NCBI GenBank assembly: GCA_032871835.1
Contig: CM065299.1
Coordinates: forward strand, 82,217,652-82,281,651
DNA length: 64,000 bases
DNA from: Dipteronia dyeriana
Lineage: Eukaryota; Streptophyta; Magnoliopsida; Sapindales; Sapindaceae
Reading direction: 5' to 3'
Shown: positions 1 to 9,123 of the stretch, in pieces
How positions within the stretch are numbered: position 1 is the stretch's first letter
How the letters are laid out: each line of letters begins with the position of its first letter
Program-made: the position numbers and the translations under genes
The notes under the pieces: generated by a model
The model's input: only the letters and a program-made list of their open reading frames with translations
Told to the model about the DNA's origin: nothing
The model's database searches: none

Positions 1-366
1 ATACATAAGTGTTAGGGCAAAAGTGTAAATAATTATAAATATAGGGGTTAAAGTGAAAATAGGAAAATTACAGGGATTTCTATGCAAAAATTGAAAATAA
101 AATGACCTATATGCAAATATAAACTAGATCTAAGCTAAAATGCAAATAAAAAGTTGAAGGACTAAAATGCAAAAATGTGATTAATGATTACAAATGCTTT
201 TTTTTTAAGTGGATGAAGTTTATGATTAAGATGAGTGATACAAAATTGAATACAAAATAAGAACAAAGAAGATAAAAAAAAATAGCAAAACTAAAATAAA
301 ATTAAAAAGAAATTACTTTTACGAAGAAAATGCGAACTTACCTCCCCGACAGCGACGTCAAAAACT
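1..366 (-). mobile_element. Internal (5' leader) sequence of a minus-strand gypsy element running off the left edge
   Basis: A-rich, non-coding sequence with no credible ORF. It is assigned to an LTR element only because it adjoins a degenerate primer-binding site (about 341-361) and an LTR-like block to the right. Read on the minus strand, the order is LTR, primer site, leader, so gag would lie outside the window. Bases 20-160 hold loose repeats of the form 'agggg..aaa.tg.aaa.t', common in plant retrotransposon leaders. This is inference; the rest of the element is not visible. Confidence 0.45.
341..361 (-). other. Degenerate primer-binding site of the left gypsy element
   Basis: The minus strand reads TTGACGTCGCTGTCGGGGAGG. 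It resembles the TGGCGCC-G(C/T)TGCCGGGG primer site of plant Athila/Tat-type gypsy elements, with changes mainly of the CpG-loss kind. It sits a few bases inside the proposed LTR edge at 367. Confidence 0.5.
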
Positions 367-630
367 TGACACGTCCTAAAGAAGTGTTCCTACTCCCAAG
401 TATAAGAGTGTCATAGTAATAATTTAACCGGTAAGACCGGGTCAAACCATAGGGAGGTTGTTTACTTGTCCTTGTAGAATTAATTATCTAGATTAATTAA
501 TAAGCTTGTTAGAAAAATGTAAATCAATTAAAATTAAAACTGGGGTTAAGGGATCCAATGTTGGTAATTCAAATATGATCCAATAATTAATATTTAGTCT
601 AGATTAATGAGAGAGTATTCCACTCCACTG

Positions 631-927
631 ACCACTCTCTGATAGATATGGGTAAAAGTACTCACTGTGTTAGACAACATCTGTCTGTCTACATTGAGTC
701 AAAACTCCACAAAGATCACATGGGATAAACCACTCTCTGATAAATATGGGTAAGAGTACTCACTGTGCTAGACAATATATGTCTGTCTACAGTGAGTCAA
801 AAACTCCACAAAGATCAGAGGGGAGAAACCACTATCTGATAAATATGGATAAGAGTATTCACTGTGCTAGACAATATCTGTCTTACTATATTGAGTCAAA
901 AACTCCACAAAGATCAGAGGGGAGAAA
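631..927. repeat. Tandem repeat, 3 copies of 98-99 bp
   Basis: Copies begin ACCACT(C/A)TCTGATA at 631, 729 and 828. Each contains 'ctcactgtg(c/t)tagacaa' and ends 'ctccacaaagatca'. The spacings are 98 and 99 bases, with a few substitutions between copies. The short ORF across the repeats is incidental. Confidence 0.93.
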
Positions 928-1140
928 TCAAAAAAATAATAAACTTACAATAATTGGATCATATTTTCTATACCAACAGTATCACCTTTGGCCCCAGCTA
1001 TATAAAATTAGCCAGATATAATTTAACTAGAAAATAGCTATTTTATTTAAACTGAGAATTTGAGAACAAAAGAGAGAGAATTTCACAAATCTAATATCCT
1101 ATTTGGATTTAGAATATGTAAATTAGGGGGGAGAGGTCCC

Positions 1141-1149
1141 CTATTTATA
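1141..1149 (-). promoter_or_regulatory. TATA box of the left gypsy LTR
   Basis: The minus strand reads TATAAATAG followed by GGG, a canonical plant TATA box. It points leftward, the same direction as the primer site, which supports the orientation given to this LTR. Confidence 0.55.
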
Positions 1150-1525
1150 CAAAATACAGATGAAAATTGTCCATCGGATGAATTTAGAATGGAGCGTCCA
1201 GATTACGACACGTCATTAGTGAACAGTGACAATGAACAGTGAAAGTCAACTGTGAATAGTGAATAGTCAAAATTACAAAAATGCCCTTCGTGGCCTTCCT
1301 AAGGTTTTTGACGTTCTAAACTTGAAAACGATGTTTGTTTTGCCATTTGAATTCTCCATAATTCTGAATCGATCGAATTACCTCTGAAATACAACGAAAA
1401 ATACGCTGATTACTACACAACACATTTATTTAAGCGAGCGAACGAAATTATTTCTAAATTGGGGAATTAATCATATTGGAAGTGTAAAATGATGATATTA
1501 TCCCTTAGTAAACATACACTTTTCA

Positions 1526-1924
1526 GTGTTAATCAGTGGGCGTGGGCGTGGGCGTGGGCGTGGTCATTATCAAGGCTGGGAGGGTTATAATAAGAAATCT
1601 AAAAGGAACCACCAGAAGTGGAATAACAATGATGAAAAACAAGAAAAGGGGAAAGATTTTCAAAACAAATCCTCTAAAAATCATGACAATGCTTGTTTCC
1701 GATAAGGAGTAAAAGAGCATTGGTCGCGTACCTGTTGTACGCCTAAACACCTTGTGGAACTCTATCAAGCATCATTGAAGGCAAAAGGAAAAGAGGTGGA
1801 AACAAATTTCATTGATCATGATGAGCCGATTGACATAACTCACCTAGACGTTTCAGATTTATTTGAGGACCCAAATGGAAATATTGGCCATTTGATTGGA
1901 GATGGAAATGTTAATACCAATTAG
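1526..1924 (+). pseudogene. Copia-1 gag, C-terminal fragment with degenerate zinc knuckle
   Basis: One plus-strand frame reads an Arg-Gly tract from a GGGCGT hexanucleotide repeat (1538-1561). A Lys/Asn-rich stretch follows, then a CCHC-type knuckle of the pattern C-F-R-stop-G...H-W-S-R-T-C at about 1694-1735, and then the tail found after the knuckle in many plant copia Gag proteins (P-K-H-L-V-E-L-Y-Q-A-S). The in-frame TAA at 1703-1705 occupies the second Cys codon of the knuckle. The frame ends at TAG 1922-1924. The N-terminal capsid part is missing because the left gypsy LTR abuts here. Gag would package the element RNA in a virus-like particle. Confidence 0.85.
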
Positions 1925-2189
1925 CATTTTTGGTATTATTTTCAATGTGTTTTTCATTAAGTTTTTGGTGTGTTACTAGTGCTTAATTGTCATTATGTTT
2001 AAGTTTGTTTTGAGTGCTCTAAAGTATTTTGCGTGTGATTCTAAGAAAATTCCCTATAGTGTGTGCTTTGAGGAAATAATTTTGTCTTATAATTCAGTTT
2101 GCTTTTAATGAAGTTTGAGTTTTATTTTCTGTAATCTCCTCAATTTTTTTAATATATATTTATATTAACTTAAATTTATATATGTGAAG
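1925..2189. other. Non-coding spacer inside Copia-1
   Basis: T-rich sequence between the gag tail and the protease fragment. I see no ORF or repeat in it. It may be a decayed gag-pol spacer or an intron-like insertion, but no boundaries are evident. Confidence 0.5.
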
Positions 2190-2321
2190 ATGACTTCGGA
2201 TCATACTAATGATTTGAACAATCAAAAGATGAATGATGGAGATGAATGTCTTGTAGACAGTGCCACAACGTATACAATCCTTCGGAAAAAAATAAAAAAT
2301 CACTCACTTAAAATTAGCTAA
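2190..2321 (+). pseudogene. Copia-1 aspartic protease fragment
   Basis: An ATG-initiated reading of 43 codons includes D-E-C-L-V-D-S-A-T-T-Y-T-I-L, corresponding to the active-site region of copia proteases (usually L-V-D-S-G-T/A-T). The Gly of the Asp-Ser-Gly triad is Ala. The frame ends at TAA 2319-2321, and protein similarity continues in another frame ('A-K-A-N-V-N-I-I-S-G'), so a frameshift lies near 2310. It would have cleaved the Gag-Pol polyprotein. Confidence 0.75.
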
Positions 2322-3503
2322 AGCTAATGTTAACATAATATCAGGTACTACAAATCTGATAGACCGTTCCGGAAGAGTAAATATTTTGTCACCAAATGGA
2401 ACAAATTACAAATTAATGATGCATTATATTTTAGCAATTCTAGAAGACATTTGCTAAGCTTTAAAGATATCCGTCTTAATCAATACCACATTGAGACTAG
2501 TAATGAAGGTAATATAGAATACCTTTGTATCACTACTATTGTATCATGCCGGAAGCAGACACTGGAAAGATTTTTTTGGACTTTCTTCTGGGTTGTATCA
2601 AACTGCCATACGAACTATAGAAACAAATCCTGTATTGAGCAAGAAGTTCAATGATCCAAAGACTTTTATGCTTTGGCATGATATACTTGATCATTTAGGA
2701 TCAATTATGATGCGAAGAATTGTTGAAAACTCACATGGACATTCCTTAAAGAACCTGAAGATTCTTTTACCTTATGATAACCCATGTGCAGCTTGTTCTC
2801 AAGGAAAATTAATTACAATACCATCCACAACGAAGGTCAATTTTGAATCCCTAAGTTTTTTTGGAAAGAATTACCCATCTTGTGGATCGTTTAGATATTT
2901 CATGGTTTTATTCGAAGCGTCAACTAGGTGGTCACATGTTTGTTTGCTCTCTACCCGTACTGTTGTATTTGCAAGACTTCTTGCTCAAATTATTAAATTA
3001 CGAGCACAATTTCCTGATTATCAAATCAAAAAAATTAGACTAGATAATGCAAGTGAATTTACATCTAAGGCTTTTGATGATTATTGCATGTCAATCGGTA
3101 CTGATATAGAGCATCCTGTTGCACATGTCCATACTCAAAATGGTTTGGTAGAATCCTTGATAAAACGTCTTCAATTGATTGCTATGTCTTTACTTTTAAA
3201 ATCAAAATTACCTGTTTCTCCATGGGGACATGCAATATTACATGCTGCATCGTTAATTCTATTCGACCACCTAGTTGTCATAATTTTTCACCTTCACAGT
3301 TTGTCCTTGACCAACAACCAAATATTTCTCATTTGAGAATTTTTTGTTGTGCTGTTTATGTTCCAATTACACCTCAACAAAGGATAAAAATGGGTCCTCA
3401 ACGAAAACTTGGGATTTATGTTGGCTATGATTCTTCTTCAACAATTAGATATCTTGAGCTTTTAAAAGGAGATATTTTCACCGTAAGAATTACGGATTGT
3501 TAA
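2322..3503 (+). pseudogene. Copia-1 GAG-pre-integrase and integrase (broken)
   Basis: Three overlapping frames carry the remains. 'L-L-S-F-K-D-I-R-L-N' is at about 2451. A long frame at 2539-3336 holds the pre-integrase zinc region (W-H-D...H ... C-A-A-C) and the core. A frame at 3222-3503 holds the end of the core and the 'G-P-Q-R-K-L-G-I-Y-V-G-Y' segment. Visible catalytic-type motifs are R-L-D-N-A-S-E-F (second Asp) and N-G-L-V-E-S (Glu). The first catalytic Asp, normally in G-D-I-C-G-P, is lost: the sequence jumps to Y-P-S-C-G-S. At least two frameshifts are present. The enzyme would insert element cDNA into the genome. Confidence 0.88.
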
Positions 3504-4199
3504 CAAGTTTTCTTGTCGTTAGGGGGAGAAAAGACAGATAAACAATGTGAACTTATATGGAATGCATCATTTTTATCTCAGTTTGATCCTCGAACAAATC
3601 GATGTGAACTTGAAGTTCAAAGGATTATTCAGTTGTAAAATGTTATAAATTAAATTCTAGATGCATTTACCGATTACAAAAAAAATAGTAAAATCACATA
3701 TTCCTGTTGAAAATGTCTCAGCAAGAGCTGATGTCCCTAAAGGACAATTAGAAAAGATAAATGAAATTAAGCCATGCTTGAAACGTGGTAGACCAATTGG
3801 TGCGAAAGACTTAGCTCCAAAGAAAAGGAGAATACAAATGAAGCTTCAAAATAAAAGTGGTTTTCCTGAAGAAGCTATCATCGAAAACCAGACATCAAAA
3901 ATTAATCGATCCGAAACTGATCAAATTACTCCCCGAAGAAGTATATGTACCAACAAATAAGAAAATATAAAATTCCTCTAAAGAGGAACAAAATGATCAT
4001 GTAGATTTACAACGTAAAGAAATTTTAATCTTTCCAGATGAAACTCATAAACTAATCTCAATAGATTATGTTGGTTCTAAGAAATTCTTGGATCAAAGAA
4101 ATATTAACATTGATGATAAATTTGTATTCGCTGTCGCACTTGACATTATGAATAATGATGAAAATGTTGAACCAACAACAGTGTAAGAATGTAGATGTA
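3504..4199 (+). pseudogene. Copia-1 integrase/RT linker, degraded
   Basis: The frame at 3661-3960 contains C-L-K-R-G-R-P-I-G-A-K-D, a basic linker recognised between integrase and RT of this copia family. Surrounding sequence has short frames with stops (for example after L-P-E-E-V-Y-V-P-T-N-K near 3958). A 'GGGGGAGAA' run lies near 3521. No enzymatic domain is expected here. Confidence 0.7.
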
Positions 4200-4543
4200 G
4201 AAAAGATTGGCCAAAATGGAAAGAGGCGATCCAAGCAGAACTAAATTCGCTTGAAAAACGTGAAATTTTTGGACCGGTTGTCCTGACGTTTGAAGACGTC
4301 AAACCAGTCGGGTATAAATGGGTTTTTGTTAGAAAACGAAATGAGAAAATTGAAATTGTAAGATATAAAGCACGACTTGTAGCACAAGGTTTCTTGCAGA
4401 GACCATGTATTGACTATGAAGAGACTTATTCCCCGGTGATGGATGCAATCACATTTCAATTTTTGATTAGTTTGGCTGCCTCAAAAGGGCTTGATATGCG
4501 TCACATGGACGTAGTAACAACATACATGTATGGATCTATTGAT

Positions 4544-4600
<57 letters not shown>

Positions 4601-4998
4601 CCCTGAAGGATATAAAATGAATGAAAATTTACAACATAGAAGCTTGTATTCAATTAAGCTACAAAGATCCTTATACGGGTTAAAACAATCTGGGCGTATA
4701 TGGTACAACCGCTTAAGTGAATACTTATTGAAAGAGGGATATGCAAATAATCCAATTTGCCCATGTGTGTTCATTAAAAAAATAAAAAATTAGATTTGCT
4801 ATCATTGCAGTATATGTTGATGATTTAAATCTCACTGGCAATCTTGAAGAACTTATAAAAACCACATCTTACTTAAAAGATGAATTTAAAATGAAAGATC
4901 TTGGTAAAATAAAATTTTGTCTCTGCCTGTAGATCGAGCATTTACCAAACAGAATATTTATTCATCAATCAATATATACGGAAAAAGTCTTAAAGCGT
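4200..4998 (+). pseudogene. Copia-1 reverse transcriptase, disrupted by a TA microsatellite
   Basis: The reading begins W-P-K-W-K-E-A-I, the usual start of copia RT. It continues through Y-K-A-R-L-V-A-Q-G-F and Y-E-E-T-Y-S-P-V to the D-M-R-H-M-D-V segment at 4394-4547. A (TA)n tract then shifts the frame. RT resumes with K-I-P-E-G-Y-K and S-L-Y-G-L-K-Q-S-G (4596-4793), and another shift precedes the catalytic A-V-Y-V-D-D motif at about 4808-4825, which is intact. A TAG follows 'F-C-L-C-L' near 4931. RT copies element RNA into DNA. The domain is recognisable but needs at least three frames. Confidence 0.9.
4549..4596. repeat. (TA)n microsatellite inside Copia-1 RT
   Basis: About 24 TA units lie between 'ctattgataccga' and 'aaaatccctgaagg'. 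The flanks encode adjacent RT residues (D-T-D-I-Y ... K-I-P-E-G), so the tract probably grew from a short GATATATATATG coding stretch. Its length moves the reading frame. Confidence 0.95.
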
Positions 4999-5004
4999 TT
5001 TTAT

Positions 5005-5747
5005 ATGGATAAAGCTTGTCCATTAATCACTCAAATGGTTGTTCGATCACTTGATATAGACAAAGATCCATTTCATCCAAAAGAAGACGGTGAAGAGCAT
5101 TTTGGTTTTGAAGTACCATATTTAAATGCAATTAGAGCACTTATGTACCTTGCAAATTGTACAAGGTCTGACATTGCATTTGTAGTCAATTTACCAGTAA
5201 GGTATAGTTCTGCATCAACGAGAAGACATTGGAATGGTGTTAAACATGTATTGCGTTATTTTTGTGGAACAATTGATATTGGGTTATTTTACTCAAAGGG
5301 ATCAAAATCAGAATTATCTGGATATACGGATGCTGGATACCTTTATGATCCATATAAAGTCGGATCACAAACAACATATTATTTACATGTGGAAATACTG
5401 CTATCTCATGGAGATCTGTTAAACAAACAATGATTTCCACTTCCCAAACCTTTCAGAGATATTGGCAATTCATGAAGCTAGCAGGGAGTCCATTTGGTTA
5501 CGATCTATGATACAACATATTCGGGAAACATGTGGACTATCTTTAATAAAAAATAGTCCCACAATATTATATGAAGATAGTGTTGCTTGCATTACACAAA
5601 TTAAAGGAGGCTATATTAAAGGTGATCGAACTAAGCACATTTCACCAAAAAATTTCTATAAACATGAGCTCCAAAAGAATGGTGAAATAGATATTCAAAA
5701 AATACGCTCAAGTGAAAATCTTACAAATTTATTTACAAAAGCATTGT
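5005..5747 (+). pseudogene. Copia-1 RNase H, 5' part (interrupted by the Tat element)
   Basis: The frame at 5005-5433 includes Y-L-N-A-I-R-A-L-M-Y-L-A-N-C-T-R-S-D-I-A and L-S-G-Y-T-D-A-G-Y. A second frame (5462 onward) includes the W-L-R-S-M-I-Q region, the Y-E-D-S-V-A-C-I segment and the L-T-N-L-F-T-K-A-L end motif. Coding stops at 5747 where the gypsy LTR starts, in the middle of the terminal motif. The remaining codons are at 38318-38389. A short frameshift near 5435 is independent damage. Confidence 0.9.
5743..5747. other. Target-site duplication of the Tat element, left copy (ATTGT)
   Basis: ATTGT lies directly before the LTR start at 5748 and pairs with ATTGC at 38318-38322. The single mismatch sits in a CpG-free context, and the right copy restores the expected Ala-Leu-Pro reading of Copia-1. 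Confidence 0.85.
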
Positions 5748-6524
5748 TATTGACGACGATTTTTTGACTAATCCTTCGTCACACAATTAAAGCAAAGTAA
5801 CAATTGATTGCTAACAAGAGTAACGAGAAAATAAATGAAACGCTGGATTTTATGTGGTAAAACCCCAATGCGGGGAAACGTCCACGGTTGCCTAAGGCAG
5901 CAATAAGAATTCACTATGCTGGAAAAAGATTACACACTCAATCACTCTTGCATGTTCTCTTAATATAGCATTTAACACTTTTGGGTCTATTTATACATGC
6001 ATAGAACCCTAATTCTTGACGTAAAAGTAAGGAAAATTCTTGTTGTTCAATAAAACTCTGACTTATTGGAGTCGTAATCTTATTCTTTCTAGTTCCAAGT
6101 TGATTATATTCTAATTGTATTAAATCTCTTGTCTAATCGGGAATTTGATGTCTATGAGGAAGTTTGTTTCCTTATCAAAATGCGCTTCTAGAAACCTTGT
6201 TCAAATCAAACTCTTTTCCTGCGTATTTGGGTTGTGATCCTACTGAATCTGGATGTTATCCATGTGTCGCGCATCCGATCGCTTATTTTTCCCCACCATT
6301 CTTGTTCACCTGATCATTGATTCAACCTGACCCTGGTCCCGACCATCGTAACAACCCGATCGGGTTTCTAACTTAACCATCTGTGTTATCTGAGTAGGGA
6401 GGAAATGGTCTGGTTTTCTCAATCCTACTTGCGTTGACTTAATATGATCGTCTACTAGTAACGTGGTGCCCCCGACCTTAATCTTTTGCTGATGTGTCAT
6501 ATCACTTAGAATTTTCCAATAACA
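5748..6524 (-). repeat. 3' LTR of the Tat element (777 bp)
   Basis: It aligns along its length with 37529-38317, sharing for example 'cacacaattaaagcaaagtaacaa' at the left and 'acttagaattttccaataaca' at the right. The terminal TG has become TA at the left edge (TATTGACG against TGTTGACG). A minus-strand TATA box is at 5987-5995. Many scattered substitutions between the copies point to an old insertion. Confidence 0.93.
5987..5995 (-). promoter_or_regulatory. TATA box in the 3' LTR of the Tat element
   Basis: The minus strand reads TATAAATAG, and the same word is at 37779-37787 in the 5' LTR. The LTR promoter would drive leftward transcription. In this 3' copy, read-through would run into Copia-1 antisense. 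Confidence 0.6.
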
Positions 6525-6536
6525 ACACCCCTTAAG
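6525..6536 (-). other. Polypurine tract of the Tat element
   Basis: The minus strand reads CTTAAGGGGTGT immediately before the LTR start TGTTATTGG. A purine-rich run at this position is where plus-strand DNA synthesis would be primed. Confidence 0.7.
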
Positions 6537-6779
6537 CATACAAGACCGAGCATCTCGTTCGATATAGAACTCATTCGGTGAAGTATGTTTAACTTATTAT
6601 TATTTTTCATCATGGTGCTCTTGAATGCCCATTTAATGCATTGCGTCGGAACGTTAATGTCAATCACGCTCATTTCGGTTGACGCAATCATTTACCCATT
6701 TTTTTTTCAAATTTCGAATGGCGCATGTTTTTCGTTCTGCATGCACCTACCCCTACTCGCGTATACGTGTTAGTATGAC
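6537..6779 (-). other. 3' untranslated region of the Tat element
   Basis: Non-coding sequence between the polypurine tract and the Copia-2 insertion. The short plus-strand ORFs here show no recognisable protein. It continues at 23309 after Copia-2. Confidence 0.65.
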
Positions 6780-6784
6780 GTCAC
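6780..6784. other. Target-site duplication of Copia-2, left copy (GTCAC)
   Basis: GTCAC directly precedes the LTR start and is repeated at 23304-23308 directly after the 3' LTR. The match is perfect. Confidence 0.92.
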
Positions 6785-8381
6785 TGTTATGCCCTAAAGA
6801 TGTAATTTGTAAATGGATTTATGAAATAAATAAAAATAAAAGTTCAATTCATTCTTGTTATGTTATTTATTTTATAAACTTGTGCATATATTTAAACATC
6901 CAAGATTGCCAGATGTAATCTCGAACTGTGTATATGAGTGTCATATACGGATGAATACAGTAAAAGACGTGCAATCTAAAGAGTCCATAGATAGCAAATA
7001 AAGTTGGGTACTTTATTTGTGGTTAATCTATAGCTGCGGTCCATTCCGTAATGTACGATGATTCTATCCTGAATCATTCATATGAGATATGGGAATGGAG
7101 GCACCTTGTATGATGTGATCATATAGGACTGGGCCATGATCTATATGAATCTCTCACCAAGATCCGTTTACCGATGAGATTCATATATATCAACTAATGA
7201 TGGCTATATGTGGGTGATCTTAATTCTGAGTGTTTTATCGACTCCTTCAGGTTAAATCGTAGTCTTTGATATACCATGGGTGAGGTCAGATGCATTTCTT
7301 GATCAATATACTCCGTATGTTGGGATTACAGTTTGGCTTGTGGCTAGGAAGGTTTGTACACAATAGTGGAATCCACTCATTCTTGTGAGAAGTAGATGGT
7401 AGTTCCCTTAAGGGTTGATTCGGGGCTTGGACAATATGAGCGCTCTCCTAATTCCGTGAGGAAATAGGATTTATTATTCATTATAGAATCAATGGTACAT
7501 AAAGGATATATGTAATTAGAGGGGTATAACGGACATTATGACCCAGCTCTAATTATGAATTACTGTGGAGGATCACACCATATGTAATAGCTATATCGAT
7601 GGACACCGAGTTGTATCGGTCTGTGTAAAAGCGTCTACAGTTGAGAGAGTGCAGCTTCGGGTTTTTAGTGGAATAACACCGGAGTTAATAATCAATGAAT
7701 ATTAATTAAAGAGTTTAATTAATGATTTCGAGGATTATTGGAGCACAAAATATTGTGGGTCCATTAGGTCCCCTTGCTAGCCCGATTGACTTAGGTAACA
7801 AGGGTCACAGTTAATTAATTGGATTGTCCAATTAATTATGTTACAAAAAGTGACACGTATATATTCGGGAATTAATTGAATAATGAGATTATTTAATTAA
7901 TGAATGTTTATAGTTAAATTAATTAAATAATTAGATTATTTAATTATATTGATAATTATGAATTATTAATTAACTATTAATTGGAGGGTGTTAGTTTATA
8001 TATGGATTTAGGTGAAGATAAAATAATAGGATTATTTTCATCTTACTCAATCATTTATCTAAGTATTTGAATTTAAGTTTGAATTTAAAATACTTATTAT
8101 CACTTTTAATATATTAGATATATTTGAAAAGGATAATTAAAAGATATATATCAATTAATAACACAAAGGATTGCATTGGATGCAAATTGGTGTGTACATG
8201 AAACAATAGTTAAAAGAAGAATTTACATAGGATGCAAATACTTGATAAATATATGATATATATATATATATATATAAGCAATAGCAGGCGAGATTGAGAA
8301 TTGGGAGTCATATAGCAAAAGCAACAGTTATATATATATTGTAACAATAGTGCGTAGTCATATAGCAAGAGCAACCTACTT

Positions 8382-8436
<55 letters not shown>
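6785..8436 (+). repeat. 5' LTR of Copia-2, first part
   Basis: It matches 21245-22873 and the solo LTR at 30535 onward closely. The start is TGTTATGCCC where the other copies have TGTTGGGGTTTATGCCC, so a few bases are lost. It ends in the (TA)n tract at 8385-8436 where the pararetrovirus segment begins. Short ORFs here that read Tyr-Ile repeats are microsatellite artefacts. Confidence 0.93.
8385..8436. repeat. (TA)n microsatellite at the pararetrovirus junction
   Basis: An uninterrupted TA run of about 25 units follows 'gcaacctacttagag'. The equivalent 3' LTR site (22858-22873) has only a short TA run and then continues 'aaagcagcgg', which in this copy appears only after the viral segment at 15688. 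Confidence 0.95.
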
Positions 8437-8441
<5 letters not shown>

Positions 8442-9123
8442 AACCAAAGGATAAAATACAGCACAACAAGAAACATATAGGAAAATAGAGAGATAATACA
8501 GTAGGCAACTGGTCACATATACAACAATACAGTATAATAAAACAATGGTCCTAACAAGTACGTGGCAATTGTTCTACCCGAGTTATTCCTCAACAAAGCT
8601 GTAATAAGCAGAGTTGATATGGAAAGGTCCTGGTTTCCAGCCTGTATACTTAGACCAGATAATAACAATAGATCATAAAAGAGATAGAGAAATAGTGTCT
8701 TACAGTGATTACAGAACAATAGTCTGACAGCAAAGATTTCTTTACATAAATAAGTCACTATTTATTTATAAACTCAAGAAATTTACAAAAGAGAAGGAGG
8801 GGAATAGTGAAGCTACACAGAGCTTTTTTTGAAAATTTAAAAGATGATTCAAAATTGAACTTGATTTTACAATGGAATGATCAAACATATATATAGAGCT
8901 ATGTAACCAAGGTTACATAAAGAAACTATGGTTATCTGTCGGCAAACCATGGTTGTGGTCAATAATAGAGCATAGCTGGAAAGAAGATAAGATTCTTGTC
9001 TGCCATGATGTCTGTCTGTCACGATGTGGGAAAGGAAAAGATTCCTTGTCTGCTGATAACCTGTCATTGTCACGGTTAAGATTCCTTGTTTGCTGACTGG
9101 GCTTTTGTCTTATTAGGCTACTT
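8437..9123 (-). other. Pararetrovirus non-coding (intergenic/promoter-like) region
   Basis: No reading frame of note. It contains repeated 'acaatag' words and minus-strand TATA-like elements at 8886-8897 and near 8760-8775. In this virus family the large intergenic region holds the promoter and polyadenylation signal. I saw no convincing initiator-Met-tRNA primer site. Confidence 0.6.
8886..8897 (-). promoter_or_regulatory. TATA-like element in the pararetrovirus intergenic region
   Basis: The minus strand reads CTCTATATATATG. It would fire leftward, away from ORF2 and toward the left junction, as expected for a genomic promoter in a circular virus opened by integration. The assignment is by position only. 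Confidence 0.35.

Larger units (their letters stand above)
367..1525 (-). mobile_element. Putative 5' LTR of a minus-strand gypsy element inserted in Copia-1 gag
   Basis: The block starts TGACACG just outside a gypsy-type primer site and ends at a CA near 1525, immediately before recognisable Copia-1 gag (from about 1535). Inside are a minus-strand TATA box (1141-1149), a three-copy tandem repeat (631-927) and a cluster of ACTGTTCAC-type words (about 1225-1265). The 5-bp TSD cannot be tested because the partner LTR is outside the window. The right boundary is uncertain by tens of bases. Confidence 0.5.

Noticed and set aside
8210..8476. Minus-strand ORF rich in Tyr-Ile repeats
   Set aside because: It only reads a (TA)n microsatellite in the Copia-2 LTR. 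The same applies to 22688-22873 and 4481-4774.
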